Counted from the first letter of the stretch, positions 1 to 12,956 are shown. The stretch: 64,000 nt of DNA from Paragonimus westermani (GCA_008508345.1 QNGE01000145.1:1-64000); one strand, 5' to 3'. Numbers and translations: made by a program. The notes: generated by a model from the sequence alone, not told the origin.

Positions 1-443
1 AGTTTCTGATCCATAACCCGGTGAGCTTCAGGCACGCAACATCCGATAAGGATGATCACCTCAGCGTCGTGAATCTCGTCGAACGGAAAATCTTTCAGGT
101 GTGACCATCTTTGGGCTTTCTCGTTTATCGATGTAACAGGTCGTATAGGTAGATCGGCCACTGAGTAAGCATTGTTGATGTCGACTGTCTCTTGTACGTC
201 TAAAGAATCAATCCTCAGGCGGACATTCTTGCAGCGGGTGGTGGTTAACCCGTTCATCGTTGTGACGGACAAGGTGAACTGAGTATTAGCGACACCGATA
301 CGCTCGAGTGGATCCTCTCTCACTAGTGCGATGTCGCAGCCGGGGTCTAAGAACGCATACTTTGAGACTGGACCATGTATCGAGTCGACTTTCACCGGTA
401 CTTTGCCCAAACTTGTGTAATATTGCTCCGATAATACAATCAT
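1..443 (-). mobile_element. BEL/Pao retrotransposon protease fragment (partial, runs off left edge)
   Basis: An open frame on the minus strand begins with ATG at 443 and stays open to the window edge (about 147 codons). It contains an aspartic-protease-like turn (YAFLDPGCDIALV) and, further on, W-S-H-L-K-D-F and VIILIGCCVPEAHRV, the order seen in the retroviral-type protease (peptidase A17 group) of BEL/Pao elements. In such elements the protease releases Gag and Pol proteins inside the virus-like particle and precedes the reverse transcriptase, which would lie outside this window. Upstream sequence (about 450-800, minus) has several stops and only weak gag-like character. The frame is clean here, so the copy may be less decayed than its neighbours. 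BEL/Pao is my reading of motif order; a distant Ty3 protease is the alternative. Confidence 0.7.
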
Positions 444-843
444 GCGTCAGGCTTGATTGTCAGTCACCATCATGTGTTGAAGGAACAGCACAGTGTCACA
501 TTTCCCTTTGCTAACCAGGCTCCGAGTCTGGATTATTCAAGGTGCATCCGCCATCGGAACTTGCGTCATCGGAACTTGCCTCCACTGCCGGCGTGTGAAC
601 GCCACCGCGGGCAAACCGATGATATCTCCTTTGACACCCGTGCGAATAGAACCGGGTTGGCATCCGTTACTCAATGTTGGGGTGGACCATTTTGTTCCAG
701 TCAGTGTGAAGAAAGGTAGGGGCAGGAGAAAAAAATATGGTTTCGTCCTAACCTGTCTTTAATCCAGAGCTGTCCACCTCGGGGTCGCACGTTTGGTGAG
801 TACTGATTCATTCATTATGGTTTTGATGCGTCTCATTGGGAGA

Positions 844-1584
844 CGGGGTTGCCCTACCAATTTTTATTCCGACAACGGGTTCAACTTCACCGCCGCGGAC
901 AAAGAACCGAAACGATGGACGGGCAACTGAGATCATGCCTCTATCAACGGCAAATTACTACAAAAGCACATTCAGTGGCATTATAATCCACCCTATGCGA
1001 GCCATCGGGGAGGTGTGTGGGAGCGCGTTATACGGTCGGTTCAGCGCATCCTCGAATCGATCTGTGCTAAACAAACCACCGATGACGAGACCCTGTGTAC
1101 TGTCCTTGTCGAAATGGAAAGAATATCGAATAACAGACAGTTAGTGCCTGGTACACCAGATGTTCAAGACGGGCTGGCATCATCACCCAACGATATGTTG
1201 CTCCTGCGGGATAATCACGGAATCTGCCCAAATCAGACGACGTTAAAACTGTGTAAACACAGGTGGAAGCAAACTAATTTTCTGGCTGTAATCTTTTGGA
1301 ATCGGTGGACGAAACAGCATCTCCCCACTCTGCAAGCGTGGTGGAAATGGATACGTAAAGAGCGCAAGTTCCGACAGAGAGACGTCGTATTCATTACTTC
1401 AGAAACCCTACCGAGAAATGCATGGCCTTTAGGTGTGGTAAATAGTTGTGATACAGACAAGGGCGGCCTAGTGCGGACTGTCGTGGTGAAGACCAAGCCC
1501 GGTGTAATAAAGCGAAATAACGGACGTCCGTGCCCTTTGGGGGGAAGTGGTGACGTGGGTGGGATGAGTGCAGCTGGCACCTAG
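844..1584 (+). mobile_element. BEL/Pao integrase C-terminal half plus DUF5641 domain, one internal stop
   Basis: One reading frame runs from about 844 to the TAG ending at 1584, broken only by an in-frame TGA at 928-930. It shows the second catalytic Asp of the DDE integrase in YSDNGFNF, then QWHYNPPYASHRGGVWER with the catalytic Glu, then the W-x2-TNFLAVIFWNRW block and the DUF5641-like end (DVVFITSE, WPLGVV, GGLVRTVVVKTKPGVIKR). In BEL/Pao elements this is the end of Pol: integrase joins the cDNA to the host genome, and DUF5641 follows it. The first catalytic Asp and the zinc-binding head are not seen upstream. It is a 5'-truncated fragment pointing away from the minus-strand protease piece at 1-443, so the two do not form one element in normal order. 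Confidence 0.8.
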
Positions 1585-4500
1585 TCCGCATTGAAAGTGC
1601 AAGGTGTGAGCCATGGAGAACGGTTTGTGCCCAAACGCGTTCTTCAATGTCGGACACTCAAGGAGCTCGAGTGGTGGGAGTCGTGAAGAAGGGCTTTTGT
1701 TGTATAGTGGTTCCTTGGAATAAGTGTTGCGCCCTAGACCTGATAAATGTTAGGTCCGAGGTCTTGCGACCCAGTAGCTAGTTAGGTTGTGAACCAGAGC
1801 TGAGTGAAACCGTCATTTTGCGAACAAACTTCGGTCGTGTTCGGATTTTGTGGCCCGGCGTGTCGACTTTTGAACTAAAATCATGTGAGCATCAGACCCA
1901 ACCCCATTCCCCTAAATAATTACCCCTCTGCATTCGACCTCTCTGGTTTCTGGACGTTAATTAGACCTTGGCCTGGACGATTTTGTTTTGTCACGTCAAT
2001 TTGATGGTTGTGCGAATGGCCAGTTGTCGGTCATTGTAGTTTGCTTGAGTGGTGCGTGCACCCCCGTTTTGTAGCTCGGCTCGTCCCCATTGTGTTGAAC
2101 CTGGTGACTGCTCGGAAGAGCTGTTTTGGGTTTGAGTGCCTTATTATGTAATTATGGTTCACATTTGGCCCGTTCACCAGCAAATTGTAACCCATTCCCC
2201 GGAAACGATCGGTCGATCGAAACTGTTGAGGTTGTCTAATTATTCACTTTGATAATTTGTTCAATAGTACCGTGGCATTACGATCCAATCTTGTTTTGAA
2301 TATTTGGGATCATTGTCTTACTGCTACGCATTGCTCAACGTCTCCGTGGAAGGTCGTACAGTGACAGCTGAGATACAGATTAGAGAGTGAAAGTGTACAT
2401 ACTTATTAACCTTTCTCGCAAAAGCTTTCCAGTGTTCGAACAGTTGGCACGACACTGGCAGCATATTCCGGAAGGGGTAGGAAAACGGAAAGCAAGAAAG
2501 TTGGAACAGAATTTGCGTAAGTCGTTCTTATTGAATCATTCGCTAACGATTCTAGTTCACACCGAGTTACGCGCAAACTGTTGGTCCAGTAATTGCCTCT
2601 CAGTATTCAACGACAGGGACAATCTATCCTAGAAACGGTTGACGGAAAGGCGCCCGTAATAACTGGATTTGATACGGTACTAATTGAAGCAATGTAAAAG
2701 AAAATTGGGTCACTCACCTCGAATGTGAAAATCCTCAGAAATCAAAGAAAGAAAGTGCCCGCACAACAAATCGACAACCAGGCACCGATCAACAATGGTG
2801 AACGATAAAACGGATTGTGCTCACTCAAACAAGTGGTCGTTGGTTGGGTCAGAGCAAAACGATTCTTCATGCATCGAGAAACGACGGGAGTCATAAGTTA
2901 CTCAAGGAAAACTACGGAAGAAGAAATGTCTGATTTCGGCATTTAGAAGTTTACAGGGCTCGGACTAAATAAGGGTAAGGGAAACGGTCAAAGTAGGCGG
3001 TGTAAGAACAAGGATGAGTAATGTATTTTATTTGGGGAAGGGAGCAAAGCGTAGGGCCACATTTCAACATCAAGCAAAGCTCAGAAATATCAAAATAACG
3101 CAACAAACCTCGACAAAATCAACAGCGCTGACTCGGCGCACTATACAATTGCCGACCCAACCAGTGGCCATTAGTTTGAATGGGCTCAATTCCGTTTTAC
3201 CATCCCCATTACTGAGAGATGTCTAGTTGTCGATTCTGTTGTTCGGGCATACTGCTTGTTCCATTTTTGAGGGTTATTCAAGTTCAAGTTGGGGGTTAAT
3301 TTGGCAACCATGATCGTTGCAAATGTTGAACTTGAAGGTCTTCAAAACACCGCAAATTCAAACAGCCGCAGTTTAGTGGATCACGTGATCCATGTCGAAG
3401 ATTGCATTGAACGCACCTATGTTGCTTAAAAAATTGGACTAACGCCTATGGTGGACTGTATTCACAAAACTAGTGCTTGTGGCATTTATTTTATGTACTT
3501 TAATTTTCTCATCAATACTTTCCTCACAGAAATAATGATCTGTGGGCACTTCGCCGGAAATTTCAGTTACAATATTCAGAAAATTGTTTCGAAACCAGGG
3601 TTCACGCCAATATGGCTGCATTTCCCTTGGAACGATATTTAAGCTCAGTATCTCCGAAAGCATGCTTACTCTTAATTCCAAATACTTGCTCGATCAGTGC
3701 AGCATCTGATTTGGTTCTTGTAATCGCCTTCCCATCAACCGCTTGTGAGACGAATGATTTCTCCTGCCATCTGGTACTGAAGGAGGAATTCATTGGATCA
3801 GTAGTTTGCGTGCTACTGAGCGTAAACTCAAATCGTTGACAAGCATTTCAATACTCTAGTTAAAACGTGTTATATCCTCCAGGGCTTCCCGGGGACCCCC
3901 CACCGCGTGGTATCCCCTAAATTCCCAGCTAACTGGGAATTCATAACTGCACCATAAATTTCAGAACAGATGATCTGACTCTGGTGTGAACTACGGTAGC
4001 GTCGAAATTAGTCTCAGTGTGATTGCAATCACTCGTGTGCAGGGTATGGGGAAATCTTGTGGACGTAAACTTATGTGCGGTGTTGTTAAACAGTCAACTA
4101 CCGACCGACGAACGAGATGCTGGTCGGTAGACCACGCTGTTTGCAAAACTGGATGATTTGATAGGATGCTCAATGCGTCGTGTAGATTCAGGCGAGATTA
4201 GAAGAACCGAGTTATGCACCGCCTACATGTTGGTCCGGCTGCCAATGTTAAGGGCTACTCTGCCACCATGCAACGATGACTGTGGCATTACAGTCGTATC
4301 TGGTGTGGTGACTTCCTGGCCTTCAGCTTTTACCACATGACGCAATTCTGCTACATCTACAGCTGATGGTCAAACGCACCAAGTTCTACCCGAATTTCTC
4401 ATCGTTTCTTGGGGAGGGGTGCGGCAGCGGTAAAAAACTTGACGGAGACCACGACAGAGCACTCTACGCACAGCAGCTCACTTCCAGTTGCTCAAATCCC

Positions 4501-4588
4501 TGTATGTTTCTCATTTAGAGGAGCTGAAACTAGAAGAAAGAACTGCCCAGTGTTGGGTGTGGTCGGTGCGCCGCCTTGAAGATGGTCG
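1585..4588. other. No recognised gene; possible LTR remnant after the BEL/Pao integrase
   Basis: The bases after 1585 lie where the 3' LTR of the plus-strand BEL/Pao copy should be, but its partner LTR is not in the window, so LTR borders cannot be set. The rest holds only short open frames without motifs I know. Two short stretches (plus about 2630-2700 and minus about 3700-3600) both encode V-D-G-K-A followed by a similar D-x2-LIE pattern, which may mark an old repeat. Confidence 0.3.
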
Positions 4589-5739
4589 ATGACTTGCGGG
4601 AGATGGCTCATGAGTCATGCCTTCAAATTCCTGATCTGTACAACTTCAGGTTTGATAGCTGAGCGGCGACTTATCACTTGTCGATTCTGCTTCAGCGAAT
4701 GGCTCGTGCAGCAATTGGGTCCTACAGCAACGACCGTTTTTTATTGCAGGGTCGGCGCTTCAAACGCCATGGTGTACTGCCTGAAATACAGAACGCTCGG
4801 AACCGCTTATTCTTATCTCAGTCGCCGACCTACCGAACTCTCAAGTGGCGGCCAATGGATGCGCTACAAAAGAACTCTATAGTCCCGGTGTTACAATTTA
4901 CTGGGAAGACTCCCCCTTTGAGATGTGCAGTTAATCGACCCCGAGTTCTGAAACTTTGTGGTGTGGAATTTTCCAATCATTTTGCTGGACAATAATTTGT
5001 CCGGAGTTGTCCTTCAAAGAAATACCGGAGTGCAGTTCTCACGTTTCCCATCTGTTGAAAAACCGAATATTTTCCTGGAAGTACCTCATGGTACATGATG
5101 TTTTGTTCGTTGAACTTTCTTACGACACCCGATGCTTCAGCTCATTCAACAGGTATCCAACTCAGAAACTTCTGCTGGTCAAAGGGTTTACTCAAGTTTC
5201 TCAGGTTGAAAATTGCGTCTTCATTTCACGCATCTGCTTGGTCCACCGTGCAGTCACCACTTTCAAAGCCACTGATTCATTTTCATTCTTTTTTATGCGT
5301 TCTTCTTATCTGACCACAGGGTCTAAAACAAGAATCACCGAGAAGCTTCACTCGAAAGCAACAGTGATGTCCTCCATGTTTTACGGTCAATCAGGTTTTC
5401 GTGGTCTACCACCGACTTCTCAGGAGGGATGCGGCCCAAACGGTGTGCGCGTTGGTACCATAAATGCTGCTCAGGTCGTCTTACCGTGTGATCAGCAAGC
5501 GCATGTCAGTGATCAAAAAAGGACGTTTTGGAAACTTCGTCCTGCACGGCCAGTGGAAGAAGCTGGTAATTTGAATCCGAAGACGTTTAGCCTGACGTTC
5601 CCGAAGCTTCGCTGGATAGGCTGCGATTGTCGAAGGCCAGTAAAGCATCTCCAGCAGACGCAGAGTAAAGGCGCGACAGCCGCACCCCTCCTGCTCTCAA
5701 CGGTGACGGCTTCAAGGCGTAGAAACGTGATACACCAAA
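4589..5739. other. Unrecognised open region in front of a LINE ORF1 remnant
   Basis: The plus strand is open from 4956 to 5768 (270 codons), an unusual length for this window, with a shorter open frame at 4678-4995. Neither shows a family motif I recognise, and the composition (many Ser, Arg and Cys, no heptads, no zinc fingers) is not that of a typical exon. It sits directly before the ORF1-like stretch at 5740, so it may be the 5' part of that LINE, but this is only position-based inference. Confidence 0.2.
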
Positions 5740-7960
5740 ATGTGTGCAGTCAGTACGGCGGGACGTGACGAACCTTTCACAAATTCCAACATCGTTCTTC
5801 GAAACATGAAGGAATCCATGGAGAAGCTCTTCGGCGATATCACCGTAGCCGAGTTTGATTGTTTTCCAGCTTGCGTAACCACGCCGTTGCGCTCAGGTTT
5901 CCGATTCACCATGGTCCTCAGGGTTGCGCGACTGGATAGCATCACGAAGGCCCGTCAGATTCACGATCCAGACTGCCGGGGGGTACTTCTGTCCACCTCT
6001 GAGAAACGCGAAGCACACTAACGCTTTGCCTTAAAACCCAATTTATCTAGGGGTGAACGTCTACTAAGATCTGCCCATTTACGATCTTCTCAAATAAGAG
6101 TAGCCTTCAGAGACCTATGGTCACTATAGGGGGCAGGTGACCAAGGACTTAATCTTGTGGATTTTCGAGCGATTGACCGACACTTCTGTTGCGCTTTATG
6201 AAACCCAGCGTTTTTGGTCCATGATAGCGGAAGCGTGGTTCCATGTTCTTTCAAGTATTCCTCAGCCGTCTGTCTAGCCCAACGAGCAAGATGCATAAGG
6301 TGCATGTTTTAAATGATGTCCGTCAACCTGAGATGCCTGTCTCCCTCAAACGTGGGTAGCATCATAAATACGCGACAGCGAGCTACAACCAGCAGATTCT
6401 GCACCTTCAACTCGTTATCGGACGCTTCAGTGTCAACGGTTATTGTTGATCTGTACATCTGGAATGACCTTGATGTGAAGAAGGCAGAATTGTTCAGTTC
6501 ATCCGACAGATTTGTCAAAGGTTCAGCGCTGTGCGTTATTGTGCGCTCCAGAGGACTTCTGATATTGACGACTATCTACAGAAGTCCCAGTGCCAACTCG
6601 CCTAATATTCCGCTGTTCATCTGCGGGAACACACCAAACAGACGCCTGATTCTGGGAGACGCCAACACTCCAGAGGTATGTTGGCAGTCCTCTTACTGGC
6701 GAGCTGCCACAAGAAGTGTGTTCGATTAATCTCGTAAACCTCCTTATTCAAGCGCCCATGAGTCAGTTTTCGGACGGACCAGCAAGGTTTACGGCGAGCC
6801 GAACCGCGTTAGCTTCGGACCCTGCGTTTGGAAAATCGATCAAATTCATGCGCCAGTTGACTTGCAAACAGTTATTGAGCTCAAGCGATCACGCTGTCAT
6901 GTTTATTTGACGCTGTGTCACCATCGAGGTGGTCACAATTACTCTCTCAACATCTGGAAGATGGCGTTCGGCATCATGAGTGCCGTCGCCGCTTGTCATC
7001 CAGCTTAGCCGCGGAGAAGATCCATGCAAAGAATGCCCGGTAAAAGTTTCACAATCATATCGTGCCTACTTTTGCACCTTATGTGCATCTTTCAACCGTT
7101 GAAGGCGCCGCCCAAACACCCCCATCTATTGACCGAGAGGATAAGACCGTCGGAGGGCTGGCGAGTGCTTGGAGCGCATATGTCGGTGCATCGCTGATTA
7201 CAATTTTTAGATCTACAGGGTGGCCCGAGGTCTTTTCATGAAGTCTCCCAGTGCTACCGGGTCACTGAATAAAACGGCTTCTGTTAATTCGATGCGTTTC
7301 GTTAGATACGCAGAACGTCGTGGAGGGTAGAGTGTCTCTCTACCCTTGCTCGTGGACCAAGCCGGAAGTCCTGTTCACTGTCATAGCGATAGGGCGTTCC
7401 CTTCGGAGAATTAGCATGTTGACGCCTACGCACTGGAACCTACCGCTCCATCCAAGAGACTGGGTGCGGAGGTGAGAGTTTCGTTTACTTGCAAGATGCG
7501 GAGATCGCTGAGGCTAAAACTTTTCGTTTATCGAGACAACTGAATACCTTATAATCCACCGGACCTGATGGACGTAAGTTCAAACCACTTTATAAGCTCA
7601 CGGGGGTTATACGCAACCCTCTCACTCTGGTCTCCCGAGGGAGCACTGAAAACAGGGTCCTCCTCAATGCGTGAGGCTGTCGTATGTCTCAAACTCAAAG
7701 AGGACAAGACGATGTCTGCTCACCATAGGCTTGTTGACCTGACTAGCATCCCGTTGATACCCATCAAGAGGCTTGTAAGGAAGAAGATCCAAGCCCACTA
7801 GACCCGTTTGAGCCCCTAATCTTAGCCCAGCACGGTTTAGGTCGTGGGCAGTCCTGCCTCACGGATCTTCTTGTTGTGAAACAGAAATGACCAGAAGCAG
7901 AGAATCAGGGCCACGTCGTAAATGTAGTTATCATTACGTCTAATGAACTACTTCACCAGA
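5740..7960 (+). mobile_element. Decayed CR1-like LINE (ORF1 tail, endonuclease, RT start)
   Basis: The plus strand shows pieces in the order expected for a CR1-type non-LTR element. At 5740-6021 an ORF1-like stretch has NIVLRNMKESMEK and ITKARQI...LLSTSEKREAH. At about 6550-6700 the apurinic endonuclease core is seen as LTTIYRSPSANSPN and RRLILGDANTPEVCW, a decayed form of the usual G-D-F-N-x-P block. At about 7560-7860 the reverse transcriptase start appears as GPDG and AQHGLGRGQSCLTDLLVV. Frames shift repeatedly and many stops lie between, so no protein is made. The palm motifs (AFD, YADD) and the 3' end are missing, which indicates a 3' deletion or later rearrangement near 7960. Confidence 0.65.
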
Positions 7961-8959
7961 GGCCATCCCTGAAACCAGACCCCCTTCCCTTGAGCGGGTT
8001 GGTCCTACAGTGAATATCTGCGTTCCTGCGGGACAGGCAATAGTGTGCTGGTGAAGGGGCGAGCAAGTCCTGCCGACATGGGATAAGCTCGGTACCTCAA
8101 GGTCCAGTTTTACACCCTTTTCTCCTCGCAACATGTGCAAATGAGTCTCCCAATTTCCTGCACTTGCCTTAACTGAAGTTTTTGGACGACCTCAAGAGAT
8201 GGCAGATCGTGGATAGCTCCGGAATATCAGGGGACTTGCAAAAGGTTTCTGGCCAGCTTTGGTTGGTGATTAACTAAATGAGCACAGCCAAGAAACCGTA
8301 GGAGGTGCAATGTATTATGCGCTTATTCTACCGCTACTGTTACCCTCGCGTGTACACTGGTAGATTTCGGTCAGTTCTCTTACTCGCATACGGGTTAATT
8401 ACTGGAAAGCCCGTCTCACTCGAGTTTACTCAGTCTGTCTAAGGCGCAACAAAGTAGTATTGCAGTGGGTAATGTGTGTGGGCACTCACCTCGCGCGTTG
8501 TCTGAATGGTATGTCATTAATTAGAACTTGACAGATCGGTTACGTACCCGTTTATTTTCAATTGTTGGGCGCTTCGATCACCAGTCATTGTATGCTAATC
8601 CACAGAAGTGGTCCTGGCCTCTCTAGAATATCTATGTGGGTATTGCTGCAGGTATTTCGGGGATAATTGTTGAGGTTCAGCCTACTTCAACATACCCACA
8701 TAAGAAGTGAGTTCCGCCTACTTCACCGATTGTTAGAAAACTGGGATAAAAGCCTTACCAGACAACGTACTGCTTACGTCAGAAATTTTTAGTGTTAGCT
8801 TGGTGCAACTGGGCCGTAGTTAAATCTCTTTTCATGTGTCCACCATTCCGGGCCCGTCGATTCACGGTACCTATTTATTGATGGCCATCTGGACCATTCG
8901 TATTTACCTGGGTGTAGCCCAATCCTGCCTGATGTACTATGTGCATAACTCTTTCTAAA
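7961..8959. other. No recognised gene
   Basis: About 1 kb with only short open frames and no motif I can name. It may contain more of the decayed Ty3 element that lies just to the right, since that element points leftward, but I could not find convincing RT motifs here. Confidence 0.3.
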
Positions 8960-8967
8960 TCACTAGC

Positions 8968-9350
8968 TCACGTGTTCAGTTTGTCCGATGTTAAGCAAAC
9001 GACTTCTGTGAAGTTGGGGGAGGCAACCGTGACAGTGTGGTGCTGCGTTCCAACAGCTGTTGGCGGCAGCGAAGTTGGCTGTTGGAAAACGGTGGGAGAA
9101 TGTTTGACGGCCGAGGCGTATGTATCAGGGAAGATAAAGCGGTGTATGGGACTGATCAGAGCTGCGTTGGTTAGAGTCCAGGTAACAGATAAGTTTGCCT
9201 TACGGTCAACTAATAGATCAGAGTACTTGGGAAAATCAGTGCCACTTAATGGCACTTGTACATCTGCCGCTAGGAAGATCAATCTCGGAGTGCGGCGAAG
9301 ATATAATTCGAGTTCACCTTGGTCATTTTTGAAGACTGATAGGGACTGAT
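8968..9350 (-). mobile_element. Ty3/gypsy protease-RT linker fragment
   Basis: The minus strand has a 104-codon open frame (9282 to 8968), readable upstream to about 9350. It contains LRRTPRLIFLAADVQVPLSG followed by TDFPKYSDLLVDRKANL, which matches the segment after the protease of Ty3/gypsy elements where a stretch of type W-x-F-x2-A-D-V-x2-P-x-LG-x-DFL-x4-LLVD is usual. That segment connects the protease to the reverse transcriptase. The protease active site upstream and the RT downstream are not recognisable, so this is a short relic. Assignment rests on one motif block; the rest is inference. Confidence 0.55.
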
Positions 9351-10736
9351 TGAGAATCGAGCATGACTACCAGACTGCTGGTGGTACTAGCAGTAATCCA
9401 TATTGACAACCATTGTGAGCGGTGGTTGTTTTCAAGAACTAGATTGGGGCGTCCTCCGGTTGGAATCACGAGACAATACATGCGAAAGCGAGCTTCGTCA
9501 GTCGCATGTTTGATTCTGACGTGTGATTTGATTCACACTACCGGTTAGGTGACTACTTTCGGCGCTGGTGCGGACACTCGGGAGGACGGCTTCCCTTGTG
9601 CATCCCAGACGCGATCAGCAATGTCGGCTTACTGCAACAGAACGACTTGAAGGTTGGAAATGAGGGTTTTCTACATATCCCCAGGTAGCTTCTGGGTCAA
9701 CGTTTCTTCCAAGAATGATTCTCTAGGCTGTGTTGAACCCGGCACGCACTTCACGCGGTAAAGTAGCCGCAAAGACTTGTGATTGCCTAGCCTGGCGACG
9801 CTCGGCAGGTGTACGTTGCATTGACGATTAGATGCATTTGACAACTCACCTCTGAGATGCGTGCAAGGCTAGAACAAAACAGGCGGCCCCAAAAAGTTAC
9901 CTATCCCGTGTATGAAATGGAGTGTAACAGCAGTGATCACGCGACGGTGGTTGTATTTCGCCACACAAAAGTGGCCCCCCCCGCTGTGCAAACAAACTCC
10001 AAGAATTATTCTCCCTAAACGGGACTCTCGGGCAAAAAAGTGCGCTGACGGAAGCGCCTGGCAAATTACAAGTCTGTCCGTGCATAATACTGACAGTTAC
10101 GGAAAGTAAAATCAAATAATCACACCAAAAGTGGTAGTGATTTGGAGGTCTGGTAAACGAGACATACCCGCGAGAAGCTGCAAAAAGTACTGGCTCATCA
10201 ATTTTAGTGCGGGCATAACCGGATTAACCGTTCCTAGGTGTACGCACTATGTACCAGACGAGAAATAACACTGTGAGTAATCGAAGGACCCAGCGTACTT
10301 TGCACGATATCTAAAGTAGGTCTCGCGTAATACTTTGTAACACTGACACTCGGGAGTAGCTAAGAAGGTTCAGAATCCAGCCGTCGAACGCGTAAGCAAG
10401 CCAAAAGCGTGCAAAGTGCCACTGCTGTGCACAAGCCAACAAGTGTGCCAACAAACAAACGATGGCATACGGCGAGCAGACGGCCGGGAAAGCCGTCAAG
10501 ACAATACGGGCAGCGCGAACTAGTACTCCAAGAACTTTGCACCTCGCACAGTGAGCAGGCCGGGTTATCTCCAGGTTACTGCACTTGATCTCTTTCGTCG
10601 ATATTTCCCTCCAATAGCTCCTGATTCATCCAGTCACATACACTGCCCACTTCATATAAAAATTTTCAAAGTCTTGCTACGTGACTGGTGCATTCAAGAC
10701 GCATGCTTTACCCACGTGGGCATTACAGATTGACCC
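9351..10736. other. No recognised gene
   Basis: No coding motif recognised on either strand. Short open frames are interrupted and lack known domains. The left end may include further gag/protease remains of the minus-strand Ty3 fragment. Confidence 0.3.
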
Positions 10737-11640
10737 GTGGTTGAACGTATCATCAAAAGCCAACGTGAGTTAGTTGTGCCCGGCTGTATACTACCATTGC
10801 TTTGGTTTCGACAACGTTCATCTGCGGAAACGCTCATAAAAGAAAGAAGGCGCAACATCCAGGAAACTAAGCACCCGTATGCCTCTGCAATAACCCGGAA
10901 GCCCGATTTCGGTGTAACGGGTTCCAGGAAGGCATCGAACATCACAGCCACTCTGGCTGTTACAAGGCTGAAATTTGAAACCCATGAGAAGTTTGTTGCC
11001 CTTCGAGACCCTTCAGGGTGCCAAAGCACTCCACCCAAACTTAGATATGAGCACGATTAAGAACTCTGGAACGCTGTCCGCCCCAAAATGTGACTCATTT
11101 CGACTCGTCCGTCCCAAGTCAACCGGCCAAAAAAAACGTTATTTCCGAACAGGCCAACAAACCTCGCGTCACTCGAGTGACGTTGTGAGAGCCAGCGGTG
11201 ATTGACACGAACTTTCCGGCTGCCTACAGGCTTCGACTAAACTCTGGCGTTCGCGTGTACTCTGCTGTTTCCTGCACAGTGCACTAATGGTGGAGGCAAT
11301 TGGGAATGACGGCGATCGGTCACGGAACATGACCCGAGGTTTCCCTGATCTACCATATGATGTGCCGGGACAGGACCTTATTCGGTGAGAACTGCCTGCG
11401 TTTGCCCTAAAATTGCACAGCCTTTTAATCCAAAGAGTTGTCTGCACGCCCTGGCCTCCTTCTCACGGGAATGATATACGCCGGCAGTCCTTAAAGTCCA
11501 CTATCACATGTCAGGATATGCCTGTCCATGTTCTTGAACGCTCGCAGCATCAACACCGTTTTGTTCCCAGACGATTATACACTCACCCAGATCGGTCAAG
11601 AGAACAGTGCGAGGAACTGGGCCAGCTTCTTGAGTAGCGC
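10737..11640 (+). mobile_element. Possible LINE ORF1 remnant
   Basis: On the plus strand, 11500-11640 encodes VHVLERSQHQHRF and, a little further, THPDRSREQCEELGQLL. This resembles the ORF1 tail of the other CR1-like copies here, for example HILERFRHRRRLIHGRISFY and DRSKEERDLL on the minus strand near 38.5 kb, where such a tail ends the nucleic-acid-binding chaperone. The stretch 10737-11060 is open and basic but carries no firm motif. No endonuclease or RT follows directly in matching condition. The call depends on one short similarity and could be chance. Confidence 0.3.
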
Positions 11641-12956
11641 TGGCAGTTTCACAGCTTCAGTAGTTGATCCTCATGTATCGAAAGCTGTAACTCAACTGGG
11701 ATAAGACTGCGTTCCAGCAGAATACAATAGTGTCCTCAGCGAACCAGCCGTCTACGAGTTGACTGGAGTTTCCCGTAGGTCTAGCTCACCTTCCGCCCAC
11801 CGTTTCGTTATTAATTCTTTTAGATGCTTACATTTCAATGCGAAGGTTTAATTTGAACAATGTTAACAACGATTACTGTTCTGAGTTGTTTCTTATAGGG
11901 TCACCACCATGTTCGACTACATCTGCAGCGTTGTGCTCCTTCGTCCAGTAAGCGTCCGTCTCATAGATCGCGTCTCTCGTCAGCCATCTGTAGAAATCCT
12001 GGCACAACCAGTTCTGTTGAAAAGTTCTGCATAAAGCTTTTTGACTCCATCAACGTAGCTGTCGAAGTTAGCACATCTCTATCTACGGCGAACGCCGGAA
12101 AGCTCTCTGTCAACTCAGATGCCGCACACTCGAAATGTTCTGCAGCAAGCGAAAGGCTCGGACGGCTTTTTGGATATCTGACACTGAACCTGGTCGGCAG
12201 TTCCACGCTCGCATTCGGAACTGATGCACTGCTCTCATTGGACAGGTCCGTTTCCGTTACCAGCGGTTGATCACAAGCCGGGTTGTTTCCGGTGCCTTCA
12301 GTCATTTTGCCCACGACCTTCGATCTCTATATATCGCTGAACCGGCCGTCAGAGAAGCACTGGCTTCAATGAACCCTCCTCAATCACTATCCTACGAGTC
12401 GTCCGTGCTTACCTCCTCCGCAGTACAGGGGAAAAAATAAGCATGTGAACCCATACTCACCCCCAGGGTGACAAAGGATGTGTCTCTTACCAACCGTTAA
12501 TCTTCGACCTCTTCTTAACAATGGCAGTATCTCACGTGACCCACCTTTTAAAACAAGACTTAACCAGAACCCCACTATTCTCACCAGGATTGCCTATCTC
12601 ATGCTTAACGCCCCCTTTAATACAAACATCCCCCACAGCATTAATGCTCATCTAAATTCCTCCCGTGATCCCTTTGCGGACAGCGTGCAGGTAGATATGA
12701 TCAATCCATCCCAACCTCACCCTTTTTATTGCGTCTCACCTCGTTCAAACCTCCCCTACCCAGTCCACCTCCCATACCCTCATTGCCCCAATTCACCTTA
12801 CTGACACTTTTTCAAAAGTTTCTGTCATGGACTCAGATGCAGGGGACATTCCATTAGTTATCGATGCGCTTACCGTAACCGCATCTGACCAAGGGACGTT
12901 ACTAAAGTCTCTGAATCACAAAGACCCTTCTGCTTCGACATTTTCAAAGGTCTGAA
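11641..12956. other. Unassigned stretch before a LINE endonuclease
   Basis: A 117-codon open frame on the minus strand (12314-11961) and a 108-codon one on the plus strand (12478-12804) have no motif I know. The plus-strand frame is rich in Pro, Asn and Ser and immediately precedes the endonuclease of the next LINE, so it may be its ORF1 or 5' leader. Confidence 0.25.
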
